Origin: an uncultured Ruminococcus sp.
GTDB lineage: Bacteria; Bacillota; Clostridia; Oscillospirales; Acutalibacteraceae
NCBI GenBank assembly: GCA_902783065.1
Contig: CACZPV010000242.1
Coordinates: forward strand, 1 to 8,313
Direction: 5' to 3'
Length of the DNA: 8,313 nucleotides
Part shown: positions 1 to 6,527 of the stretch, piece by piece
Layout of the letters: each line of letters begins with the position of its first letter
Position numbering within the stretch: the stretch's first letter is position 1
Made by a program: the position numbers and the translations under genes
The notes under the pieces: generated by a model
The model's input: the letters and a program-made list of their open reading frames with translations, nothing else
Database searches by the model: none
Told to the model about the DNA's origin: nothing

Positions 1-324
1 ATACTCACCTCTGCGCTCCTTGTTGAGCACGTTCCAGTAAACCTTGCCGGTGGTAAGGTTCGAATATTTGTTGAGATCCTCGTCAATAAAGCGTTCATAG
101 TGTCCGAGATCCAGATCAGTTTCTGCACCGTCTTCTGTCACATAAACCTCACCATGCTGGTACGGGCTCATTGTCCCGGGATCGACATTGATATACGGGT
201 CAAGCTTCTGTGCAGCCACCTTCAGACCTCTTGCCTTAAGAAGTCTGCCAAGGGATGCCGCAGTAATTCCTTTTCCAAGACCTGATACAACACCGCCGGT
301 AACGAATATATATTTCGTTGTCAT
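1..324 (-). CDS. pyrG: CTP synthase, N-terminal part (runs off the window)
   Basis: CTP synthase converts UTP to CTP with ATP and glutamine, the last step of pyrimidine nucleotide synthesis in the cytoplasm. Only the first 108 codons are present; the full family protein is about 535-550 residues, so the C-terminal glutaminase domain lies outside the window. The visible part is the amidoligase (synthetase) domain. It has the P-loop GGVVSGLGKGI at residues 10-20 with Lys18, then KLDPYINVDPGTMSP with Lys40, the HGEVYVTEDGAETDLDLGHYERF block with Asp72 (a Mg/ATP ligand in the E. coli enzyme), and KERRGEY at the window edge. Numbering matches E. coli PyrG without gaps over this stretch. The ATG shares its bases with the TGA of the upstream carB-dapF gene (ATGA, 4-nt overlap), so translation is probably coupled and the gene belongs to the same operon. 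Identity is certain; only completeness is unknown. Confidence 0.98.
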   Translation of the reverse strand, partial: MTTKYIFVTGGVVSGLGKGITAASLGRLLKARGLKVAAQKLDPYINVDPGTMSPYQHGEVYVTEDGAETDLDLGHYERFIDEDLNKYSNLTTGKVYWNVLNKERRGEY

Positions 325-1154
325 AACTCTATTTCTCCTTCAAATACTGTTTCGGCTACACCTGTCAGATATACCGTTTCGTCCGTATATTCGATAATAA
401 GGTTTCCGCCTTTGAGTTTTACGGTGATCGGTGTATTCTTTTTGCAAAGACCGTTTTCAACTGCCGCTACTGCAACTGCACAAGCACCGGTACCACATGC
501 CCATGTTTCGCCGGTACCTCTTTCCCATACTCTCATTTCGATCGTATTGCTGTCGATAACCTTAACGAATTCTGCATTAACTCTTTCAGGAAACAGCTGG
601 CTGTTTTCAAACTGCGGACCTACTTTTTCAAGATCAATTTTTTCCACATTATTGCAGAACACTACCGCATGGGGGTTACCCATAGATACACAGGTAATAT
701 TGTAATCCTCACCGGCAATAGTAACCTGTTCATTAATCACCTGCGGTTTATCAATCTTTACCGGAATCAGTTCACTTGCCAGTTCCGCTTTACCCATATC
801 TACTTTGAAAACATCGTTTTCACCGTCATGACGGTAAACCTTGATTGTTTTTATACCGCTGAGTGTTTCAACCGTAATTGTTTTTCCTCTTACCATATCA
901 TGGTCACAAAGGTATTTCGCAATACAGCGTATGCCATTGCCGCACATTTTTCCTTCCGAGCCGTCAGCATTGTACATTTTCATTTTCGCATCTGCCTTAT
1001 CGGACGGACATATCAGTATAACTCCATCACCGCCGATACCATAACGTCTGTCGCTGAAACGTACAGCAAGACCTTCGGGATTATTGATTTTCTGGTCAAA
1101 GCAGTTAAAGTAAATATAGTCATTACCTGTACCCTGCATTTTTGTAAATTTCAT
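321..1154 (-). other. dapF: DapF moiety of the fusion (diaminopimelate epimerase domain)
   Basis: DapF interconverts LL- and meso-diaminopimelate without cofactors, using a thiolate/thiol pair, and feeds lysine and peptidoglycan synthesis. The moiety begins at Met1071 with the classical DapF N terminus MKFTKMQGTGNDYIYFN. It continues with RRYGIGGDGVIL, NADGSEGKMCGNGIRC (Cys71 in domain numbering), SMGNPHAVVF, and RVWERGTGETWACGTGAC (Cys220). These cysteines correspond to Cys73 and Cys217 of the H. influenzae enzyme. At 277 residues it is the length of a free-standing DapF, so nothing was lost in the fusion. An ATG sits exactly at the expected native start. Upstream of it is only a weak purine run (GAAAAAGTAAGA) and no GGAGG-like site, so independent initiation is possible but not favoured. 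A perfect 12-bp palindrome, GTTGATATCAAC, lies at 1179-1190 just before the junction; its significance is unknown. Confidence 0.95.
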
Positions 1155-4100
1155 TCTTACTTTTTCGGTACGCATATCGTTGATATCAACAAGCTCGGTA
1201 CTGTATTCGCTGTATTTACTCTTAAGAGAATCAGCCAACGCATTAGCCGTATCAATTGATGTAAGGCATGGAATATTTCTTTCTACTGTTTTTCTTCTTA
1301 TTTTTACACTGTCACGGGTCGGGATTCTGCCCTTTGAGGAAGTAGAAATAACATAATTGATTTTTCCGCTTTCAATCAAAGTCAAAGTATTTTCCTTATC
1401 GTTTTCGTGTATTTTATCAACTTCTATGACATCAAGACCGTAATCTCTTATCGTATTGGCAGTACCTTTGGTAGCATAAAGGGTAAAGCCAAGTTCCACA
1501 TATTTTTTGGCAACTGCACCGATTTCACTCTTATCAGGATTACGAACGGTAATAAATACACCGCCGTGTTTTTTCATTTTATAGCCTGCTGCTATCAAAC
1601 CCTTGTAAAGTGCTTCTTCAAGTGTATTGGCAATACCGAGAACCTCTCCTGTGGATTTCATTTCCGGACCGAGCTGGTTATCAACATTTATAAGTTTTTC
1701 AAAGGAGAATACCGGCACTTTGACTGCCACATACGGTGATCTCTTATAAAGTCCGGTGCCATAACCCATATCCTCAAGTTTTTCTCCGAGCATTGCTCTT
1801 GTTGCAAGGTCAACCATGGGCACACCTGTCACCTTACTGATATAAGGAATGGTTCTTGAAGAACGTGGATTTACCTCAATAACATACAATTTGTTTTCAT
1901 AGATCAGATATTGAATATTTACAAGTCCCTTTGTTTTCAGGGATACAGCAAGGTTCTTGGATGTAGTAATAATATTCCTCGTCATCTCATCACTGATATT
2001 CCACGCAGGATAAACAGCTATTGAGTCGCCCGAGTGAATACCCGCACGTTCAACGTGCTGCATAATACCGGGGATAAGAATTTCTTCACCGTCACAGATA
2101 GCATCAACTTCCAGCTCTGTGCCCGAAAGATACTTATCAATGAGAATCGGATTTTCGATATTCTGCGCCAGAATAATCGCCATATATTCCCTGATATCTG
2201 CCTCATTAAATGCGATGATCATATTCTGTCCGCCGAGAACATAGGAAGGACGCATAAGTACCGGATAACCGATTTTCTCTGCTACATCCAGAGCTTCCTC
2301 CGTAGTCATAACTGTAAAGCCCTCCGGACGTTTTACGTTATGCAGTTCCAGCAGCTCATCAAAACGTTCTCTGTCCTCTGCCATATCTATACTGTCAGCA
2401 GAAGTACCGAGAATATTGACCCCGCTTTCGCTCAGGAACTTCGTCAGCTTAATAGCTGTCTGACCGCCGAAAGCCACAACCACACCATATGGCTTTTCTG
2501 TTTTTATGATGCCCATAACATCCTCATTTGTCAGCGGCTCAAAATACAGTCTGTCGGCGGTATCAAAGTCTGTCGAAACAGTTTCCGGGTTGTTATTGAC
2601 AATAACAACATCAAAACCTGCCTTTTTCAGTGCCCATACACAGTGTACAGAAGCATAGTCAAATTCTATACCCTGACCAATACGGATAGGACCCGAACCG
2701 AAAACGATAATAGTTTTTCTGGGCGAATTTTTTTCTTTAATAAACGCTTCTGCCTCGTTATCCTTATCAAATGTAGAATAGAAGTACGGCGTTTCTGCTT
2801 TAAATTCTGCCGCACAGGTATCAACCATTTTATAAACAGGCACCATCGGATTTTCAACCTTTTTGCCCGTCAATGCTTCAATGGTTCTGTCGAGAAAACC
2901 TAATAGTTTTGCTTTTCTGTACAGTTCCTCTGTCAGTTCTTCCTCTTTCAGTTCTTTTTCGCAGCGGACAAGATTCAGCAGTTTTTCAAGGAACCATTCA
3001 TCGATCATTGTAACAGCATGAATTTCATCTACAGTAATTCCCCTTTTGAGGGCTTCATAAACACAGAAAGAACGCTCATCGTCGCAAATATGAAGTCTTT
3101 CCCTGATTTCATCAACAGACATTTCCTCAAATTTCGGAGAGGACATCGTGTCATGCTTAATTTCAGCACCTCTGACTGCTTTCATAATTGCCTGTTCAAA
3201 GGTGGGCGCAATTGACATTACCTCGCCGGTTGCCTTCATCTGGGTACCGAGAGTACGCTTTGCGTAAACAAATTTATCGAAAGGCCATTTCGGGAACTTA
3301 ACAACTACGTAATCCAGTGCCGGCTCGAAGCAGGCATACGTTGTTCCCGTAACAGCATTTTTTATTTCATTAAGAGTATAACCAATTGCCAGCTTTGCGG
3401 CAACCTTTGCAATCGGGTAACCTGTTGCTTTCGATGCAAGCGCAGAAGATCGGGAAACTCTCGGATTAACCTCAATTACTGCATAGTTGAAACTTTCGGG
3501 TTCAAGTGCAAACTGACAGTTACATCCGCCCTCAACTCCCAGTGCAGAAATAATATTAAGCGCTGCACTTCTGAGCATCTGATATTCCTTGTCAGCAAGA
3601 GTTACTGTTGGAGCGATAACTATGCTGTCACCTGTATGTACGCCAACCGGGTCAAAATTTTCCATAGAGCATACAGTGATAACATTTCCCATTTTATCAC
3701 GCATTACTTCAAACTCAATCTCTTTCCATCCGGCGATACACTTTTCAACAAGCACCTGTGTAATCGGGGAAAGTTCCAGACCGTTAGCTGTAATCTCACG
3801 CAGTTCTTCTTCGTTGTTAACGATACCGCCGCCGGTACCTCCGAGCGTAAATGCCGGACGGATAATCACCGGATAACCGATTTCCGCTGCAAAATCAACA
3901 GCTGACTGCACATCATTGACAACAAGAGATGGTATTACAGGCTGACCTATAGATTCCATCGTATCTTTAAACATCTGCCTGTCCTCTGCCTTATCAATGG
4001 TTTCGGGATTAGCACCAAGCAGCTTGACGCCGTGCTTTTTAAGGAATCCTTCCTTGGCAAGCTGCATAGACAGCGTCAGACCGGTCTGTCCGCCAAGAGT

Positions 4101-4364
4101 TGAAAGAAGACTGTCCGGTTCCTCTTTAATAATAATTCTTTTAACAGTTTCAAGTGTAAGCGGTTCAATATAAACCTTATCCGCCATTGCCTTATCTGTC
4201 ATTATTGTAGCAGGGTTGGAGTTAACGAGAATAACCTCCAGTCCTTCTTCTTTAAGTGCCCGGCAGGCCTGTGTCCCCGCATAGTCAAATTCAGCTGCCT
4301 GTCCTATGACGATAGGGCCGGAACCGATCACCAATACTCTTTTTATACTGTTATCCTTAGGCAT
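321..4364 (-). CDS. carB-dapF: Fused carbamoyl-phosphate synthase large subunit - diaminopimelate epimerase
   Basis: This single 1347-residue reading frame holds two complete enzymes. Residues 1-1070 are CarB, which makes carbamoyl phosphate from bicarbonate, two ATP and ammonia channelled from CarA. The order is carboxyphosphate ATP-grasp half (1-400; Arg129, Arg169, GGTGGG at 175-180, Gln284, Glu298, Asn300), oligomerisation region (about 401-550), carbamate ATP-grasp half (551-935; GSGPIRIGQGIEFDY, GGQN at 711, Glu830, Asn832) and an MGS-like allosteric domain (936-1065). Thr965, Lys966, Thr968 and Lys984 of that domain fall where E. coli CarB has its UMP-site region. Length matches stand-alone CarB (about 1070). 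Residues 1071-1347 (277 aa) are DapF with both catalytic cysteines, Cys1141 in MCGNGIRC and Cys1290 in WACGTGAC. The frame is open through the junction. The start ATG has a near-perfect ribosome site and overlaps the end of carA by 8 nt. Whether the product is cleaved, or DapF is also started internally, cannot be seen. Confidence 0.95.
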   Translation of the reverse strand: MPKDNSIKRVLVIGSGPIVIGQAAEFDYAGTQACRALKEEGLEVILVNSNPATIMTDKAMADKVYIEPLTLETVKRIIIKEEPDSLLSTLGGQTGLTLSMQLAKEGFLKKHGVKLLGANPETIDKAEDRQMFKDTMESIGQPVIPSLVVNDVQSAVDFAAEIGYPVIIRPAFTLGGTGGGIVNNEEELREITANGLELSPITQVLVEKCIAGWKEIEFEVMRDKMGNVITVCSMENFDPVGVHTGDSIVIAPTVTLADKEYQMLRSAALNIISALGVEGGCNCQFALEPESFNYAVIEVNPRVSRSSALASKATGYPIAKVAAKLAIGYTLNEIKNAVTGTTYACFEPALDYVVVKFPKWPFDKFVYAKRTLGTQMKATGEVMSIAPTFEQAIMKAVRGAEIKHDTMSSPKFEEMSVDEIRERLHICDDERSFCVYEALKRGITVDEIHAVTMIDEWFLEKLLNLVRCEKELKEEELTEELYRKAKLLGFLDRTIEALTGKKVENPMVPVYKMVDTCAAEFKAETPYFYSTFDKDNEAEAFIKEKNSPRKTIIVFGSGPIRIGQGIEFDYASVHCVWALKKAGFDVVIVNNNPETVSTDFDTADRLYFEPLTNEDVMGIIKTEKPYGVVVAFGGQTAIKLTKFLSESGVNILGTSADSIDMAEDRERFDELLELHNVKRPEGFTVMTTEEALDVAEKIGYPVLMRPSYVLGGQNMIIAFNEADIREYMAIILAQNIENPILIDKYLSGTELEVDAICDGEEILIPGIMQHVERAGIHSGDSIAVYPAWNISDEMTRNIITTSKNLAVSLKTKGLVNIQYLIYENKLYVIEVNPRSSRTIPYISKVTGVPMVDLATRAMLGEKLEDMGYGTGLYKRSPYVAVKVPVFSFEKLINVDNQLGPEMKSTGEVLGIANTLEEALYKGLIAAGYKMKKHGGVFITVRNPDKSEIGAVAKKYVELGFTLYATKGTANTIRDYGLDVIEVDKIHENDKENTLTLIESGKINYVISTSSKGRIPTRDSVKIRRKTVERNIPCLTSIDTANALADSLKSKYSEYSTELVDINDMRTEKVRMKFTKMQGTGNDYIYFNCFDQKINNPEGLAVRFSDRRYGIGGDGVILICPSDKADAKMKMYNADGSEGKMCGNGIRCIAKYLCDHDMVRGKTITVETLSGIKTIKVYRHDGENDVFKVDMGKAELASELIPVKIDKPQVINEQVTIAGEDYNITCVSMGNPHAVVFCNNVEKIDLEKVGPQFENSQLFPERVNAEFVKVIDSNTIEMRVWERGTGETWACGTGACAVAVAAVENGLCKKNTPITVKLKGGNLIIEYTDETVYLTGVAETVFEGEIEL
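335..340 (-). promoter_or_regulatory. Ribosome binding site of pyrG
   Basis: AAGGAG on the minus strand ends 10 nt before the pyrG ATG. It lies inside the last codons of the DapF moiety (the Glu-Gly-Glu region near the C terminus). Together with the ATGA overlap this supports re-initiation or coupled translation of pyrG. Confidence 0.8.
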
Positions 4365-5442
4365 TCTTTTTGTCCTCCTTCATCATGGTTATAAATCTGT
4401 CAAATAAGAACGAGGTATCAAGCGGTCCGCCGCAGGCCTCGGGATGGAACTGCACCGTAAAAACGGGCATATCGGTATATGTAACACCTTCACAGGTACC
4501 GTCATTAGCATTAACAAAGCTTTCATAAGCATTTTCCGGCAGTGTGGATGCAACCACCGCATAGCCATGGTTCTGGCTGGTAATATACACTCTGCCTGTT
4601 TTTGTATCGGTAGCCGGCTGATTAGCTCCTCGGTGACCATATTTCAATTTTTCGGTTTTTGCACCCTGTGATAGCGCCATCAGCTGATGACCAAGGCATA
4701 TACCGAAAGTCGGAATTTTATATTCGCAAAGCTTTTGGATTTCTGAAATTATCCCCGTATTTTCCTCTGGGTCACCGGGACCATTTGACAGCATAATACC
4801 ATCCGGATTCATTGCTTTGATTTCCTCGGCAGTTGTACTTCCCGGTACCACCGTAACATTGCATCCTCTTTTCACAAGTTCACGTCTGATGTTGCTCTTT
4901 GCTCCAAAATCCATCAGAACCACATTCAGTTCTCCGTTATCTGCTTCAAATATTTCGGCGCTGTCTGTTGTAACTGATCTGACAGCATCAGTCACTTTAT
5001 AGGATTTCAAACGTTTGATATCCTCCTGTGTAGGCGCACTATATTGGATGGCGCTGTTCATTACACCATATTCACGAACAGTTTTTGTCAGACATCGGGT
5101 ATCAATACCATAGATACCGGGAATACCGCTGTCCTTTAAAAAAGTGTCAAGCATACCGTCACATCTGAAATTTGACGGCTGTTGACACAGCTCTCTTACA
5201 ATATAAGCCGTCAATGCCGGCTTCTTGCTTTCATAATCAGAGGGAATAACACCATAATTGCCTATAAGAGGGAATGTCTGGCAAACGATCTGTCCGAAAT
5301 AGCTTGGATCTGTCAGTGTTTCAAGATAACCGGTCATAGCCGTAGTAAATACCAGCTCACCAACAGCCTCTTTTTCCGCACCGAAGGCAACACCCTCATA
5401 GACATCTCCGTTTTCCAACACAAGATAAGCCTTTTTTTCCAT
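4357..5442 (-). CDS. carA: Carbamoyl-phosphate synthase small subunit (glutaminase)
   Basis: CarA hydrolyses glutamine and passes ammonia to CarB. It is 361 residues long, close to B. subtilis PyrAA (364). The N-terminal CPSase small-chain domain (about 1-135) contains GDVYEGVAFG, VFTTAMTGYLETLTDPSY and GIPGIYGIDTRCLT. The class I glutamine amidotransferase domain (about 172-355) contains LSNGPGDPE, the nucleophile Cys249 in FGICLGHQ, and His333/Glu335 in VQFHPEA, so the catalytic triad is intact. KYGHRGANQP near 268 is the usual CarA segment after the nucleophile elbow. It overlaps the carB part of the fusion by 8 nt, the standard carAB arrangement. The ATG is the first possible start because an in-frame TGA lies one codon upstream. 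The AAAGGA ribosome site is 14 nt away, longer than usual. No PyrR-binding loop or ArgR box was recognised upstream, so it is unclear whether arginine or pyrimidines control this copy. Confidence 0.97.
   Translation of the reverse strand: MEKKAYLVLENGDVYEGVAFGAEKEAVGELVFTTAMTGYLETLTDPSYFGQIVCQTFPLIGNYGVIPSDYESKKPALTAYIVRELCQQPSNFRCDGMLDTFLKDSGIPGIYGIDTRCLTKTVREYGVMNSAIQYSAPTQEDIKRLKSYKVTDAVRSVTTDSAEIFEADNGELNVVLMDFGAKSNIRRELVKRGCNVTVVPGSTTAEEIKAMNPDGIMLSNGPGDPEENTGIISEIQKLCEYKIPTFGICLGHQLMALSQGAKTEKLKYGHRGANQPATDTKTGRVYITSQNHGYAVVASTLPENAYESFVNANDGTCEGVTYTDMPVFTVQFHPEACGGPLDTSFLFDRFITMMKEDKKNA
4373..4380 (-). promoter_or_regulatory. Ribosome binding site of carB-dapF
   Basis: AAGGAGGA on the minus strand, 8 nt before the ATG at 4364, within the last codons of carA. 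It is the strongest Shine-Dalgarno sequence in the window and fixes the start of the fusion gene. Confidence 0.9.
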
Positions 5443-5456
5443 TTTTCAACACCAAA

Positions 5457-5462
5457 TCCTTT
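5457..5462 (-). promoter_or_regulatory. Probable, widely spaced ribosome binding site of carA
   Basis: AAAGGA on the minus strand, 14 nt upstream of the carA ATG. The spacing is long, and a weaker GGTG lies closer (about 8 nt). The in-frame TGA next to the ATG rules out an upstream start, so this is the best available site. Confidence 0.5.
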
Positions 5463-5523
5463 CTTATAACGCAAAATGCGCCATGCACGCTGCAAAATTA
5501 TTAGCTGTTTTAAGGAATTTCCA

Positions 5524-5550
5524 TTTTGCTGCCCGGCGCAGACAGCAAAA
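5524..5550 (-). other. Strong hairpin in the carA leader
   Basis: Arms 5524-5533 and 5541-5550 pair over 10 bp (TTTTGCTG with CAGCAAAA, then a G-U wobble and a C-G pair on the minus-strand RNA) around a 7-nt loop. It lies about 80-108 nt upstream of the carA start. No U-tract follows on either strand, so it is not a standard intrinsic terminator. It could be a leader structure or an RNA-protein site. A weaker hairpin, CCGGATT-GT-AATTCGG at 5595-5610, lies 20 nt after the ANTAR stop codon and is followed only by AATTTT; it is at best a poor terminator. No convincing promoter was found in 5443-5631. Confidence 0.6.
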
Positions 5551-5631
5551 AGAAAACATTAAAATAATTTCAATCCCTGATGCAGCTTAAAATTCCGAAT
5601 TACAATCCGGTATTATTAATGATTGATTTTC

Positions 5632-6201
5632 TCAGCCATCATAAGTACTCAACAGATTCTTGGCAACCTCCAGTTTTGTCAGCCGAAGATCCATTGCCTG
5701 TTTTTCAAGATATTTATGTGCCTGTGGTTCTGACATAGAAAGATACTCCATCAATATATACTTTGCACGATTGATAATTCTTATATCTTCAATTTTTTTC
5801 TGTAATTTAATATTTTCCTTACGCACACCGTTCATACGGTTTTGTGCTGCTTCCATAAAGCGGAGTGCTTTATAGAAAATCATTTTATTCAACGGCTTAG
5901 CGACAACAAAAGCACCATACGGCAGTGTTTTGCCTTCCGCCATCGCTTCCAGTTCCGTTTTCACAACAAGCATCACACCTGCATCTGTATTATGCAGCAG
6001 ATCAGCCGCCAGCTGATCACCAAATTCGTCAGAAAGCGGCGTATTAATGATAATCAGTGAAAATGATCTTTCTGAACAAATCCGTCTGGCTTCTGCTCCG
6101 CTTTTCACGGAACCGACACTCTTGCATCGTTCGGATCTGAGCAAAGCCGCAAAAGAAGAAACTGCCTGCTCCTTAGAGGACACAATGAGTACACTGTCCA
6201 A
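5632..6201 (-). CDS. ANTAR-domain RNA-binding antiterminator with degenerate receiver domain
   Basis: ANTAR proteins bind paired hexaloop hairpins in nascent RNA and prevent termination. This 189-residue protein has an N-terminal receiver-like fold (about 1-115, starting with VLIV), a coiled linker (about 116-140) and a C-terminal ANTAR domain (about 140-186; INRAKYILMEYLSMSEPQAH, then LEKQAM). The receiver keeps the lysine of the KP motif (Lys102) but lacks the rest of the phosphorylation site. The paired acidic residues after VLIV are Ser8-Ser9, and the phospho-acceptor position is Asn53 in IIINTPLSDEFG. It is therefore unlikely to be controlled by a histidine kinase. The start is TTG: it places VLIV at residues 4-7 as in other receivers, and AAGGG lies 9 nt upstream. 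A good promoter sits just ahead. A glnA neighbour with a downstream ANTAR gene is known in some clostridia (glnA-glnR of C. saccharobutylicum). Targets are unknown; the GS-like gene and the car operon are the nearest candidates. Confidence 0.88.
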   Translation of the reverse strand: MDSVLIVSSKEQAVSSFAALLRSERCKSVGSVKSGAEARRICSERSFSLIIINTPLSDEFGDQLAADLLHNTDAGVMLVVKTELEAMAEGKTLPYGAFVVAKPLNKMIFYKALRFMEAAQNRMNGVRKENIKLQKKIEDIRIINRAKYILMEYLSMSEPQAHKYLEKQAMDLRLTKLEVAKNLLSTYDG

Positions 6202-6221
6202 TTCCGAACACCCTTCCCTTT

Positions 6222-6250
6222 ATTGTACTAAATTTTGCATCATTATTCAA
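6222..6250 (-). promoter_or_regulatory. Sigma-A-type promoter of the ANTAR gene
   Basis: TTGAAT (6245-6250) and TACAAT (6222-6227) are separated by exactly 17 nt on the minus strand. The predicted transcript start is near 6215, giving a leader of only about 14 nt, so the AAGGG ribosome site would lie almost at the 5' end. The gene can thus be expressed independently of the GS-like gene upstream. Confidence 0.65.
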
Positions 6251-6280
6251 GTGTTTTTTCATTTTAGTCCCGGCAAACCG

Positions 6281-6320
6281 CCTGAACGGAACGCTTTTCC
6301 CCTGAACGGAACACTTTTCC
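6281..6320. repeat. Two tandem 20-bp repeats upstream of the ANTAR promoter
   Basis: The unit CCTGAACGGAACRCTTTTCC occurs twice head to tail (6281-6300, 6301-6320) with one mismatch (G at 6293, A at 6313). Each unit contains the half-symmetric core GGAACRCTTTTCC. The array lies about 30 bp upstream of the ANTAR -35 box and directly abuts the long hairpin at 6321. It may be a tandem protein-binding site or the edge of a mosaic intergenic repeat. Confidence 0.85.
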
Positions 6321-6363
6321 CTGGGGGAAACCCTTTGTTTAAAAACAAAGGGTTCTCCCCCAG
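6321..6363. repeat. Long palindromic hairpin
   Basis: Arms 6321-6340 and 6343-6363 pair over 20 bp with a single bulged base in the right arm; CTGGGGG and CCCTTTGTTT are the left-arm blocks. The nominal loop is 2 nt. Neither strand has a U-tract after the stem, so it does not look like a simple terminator, although it could block read-through from the GS-like gene. The C/G-run plus CCCTTTG layout suggests an extragenic palindromic repeat family; copies elsewhere could not be checked. Confidence 0.8.
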
Positions 6364-6431
6364 ACCCCTTTCCTAAAAAAACTGAAACTTTAATTCTATT
6401 AATCTAATTTTATCATGTATCAATAATAGCA

Positions 6432-6481
6432 GATGACTGAAATAATTGTTTTAGTCTAAATGGCTACGGGTATTAGTAAGG
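6432..6481 (+). repeat. Left copy of a 50-bp inverted repeat flanking the GS-like gene
   Basis: This 50-bp segment matches the reverse complement of 8203-8252 at 45 of 50 positions without gaps. The central AATTGTTTTAGTCTAAATGG is identical. It contains the near-palindrome TTTAGTCTAAA. The two copies face each other across 1.7 kb that contains the GS-like gene and its upstream region. Confidence 0.85.
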
Positions 6482-6483
6482 GT

Positions 6484-6521
6484 CCAGCGTCACGCTGGCG
6501 TCACGCTGGTGGCACGCCGCC
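6484..6521. repeat. GC-rich tandem repeat and hairpin just after the GS-like gene
   Basis: CCAGCG-TCA-CGCTGG (6484-6498) is a perfect 6-bp hairpin, and CGTCACGCTGG is repeated exactly in tandem (6488-6498, 6499-6509). GGCACGCCGCC follows at 6511-6521 and recurs inverted at 8254-8264. The block starts 6 nt after the GS-like stop codon on the minus strand. It could stabilise the 3' end of the mRNA, but no U-tract follows, so a terminator call is not justified. Confidence 0.7.
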
Positions 6522-6527
6522 CAGTCA

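Larger units (their letters stand above)
6202..6527. other. Repeat-rich intergenic region between the GS-like and ANTAR genes
   Basis: These 326 bp contain no credible gene. From the ANTAR side they hold the promoter, two tandem 20-bp units, the long hairpin, an AT-rich spacer (about 6375-6430), the left 50-bp inverted repeat and the GC-rich tandem block. The abrupt changes in composition suggest several separate repeat insertions. Confidence 0.8.

Noticed and set aside
1140..1160. carB-dapF fusion as a sequencing error
   Set aside because: The frame is continuous, both domains are full length, and the CarB tail and DapF start join without missing or duplicated residues. A missed stop would need a specific base change. 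Read data could still overturn this.
2034..2903. 289-codon plus-strand open frame inside carB
   Set aside because: It is antisense to a well-conserved CarB region, has no ribosome site or recognisable motifs, and its composition is what the opposite strand of carB would give. The same applies to the other plus-strand frames over carA, carB-dapF, the GS-like gene and the ANTAR gene.
5443..5631. PyrR attenuator or ArgR box upstream of carA
   Set aside because: No PyrR-loop consensus with anti-antiterminator layout and no ArgR-type palindrome was found.
6281..6363. CRISPR array
   Set aside because: There are only two contiguous 20-bp units without spacers, followed by a palindrome; no cas genes are present.
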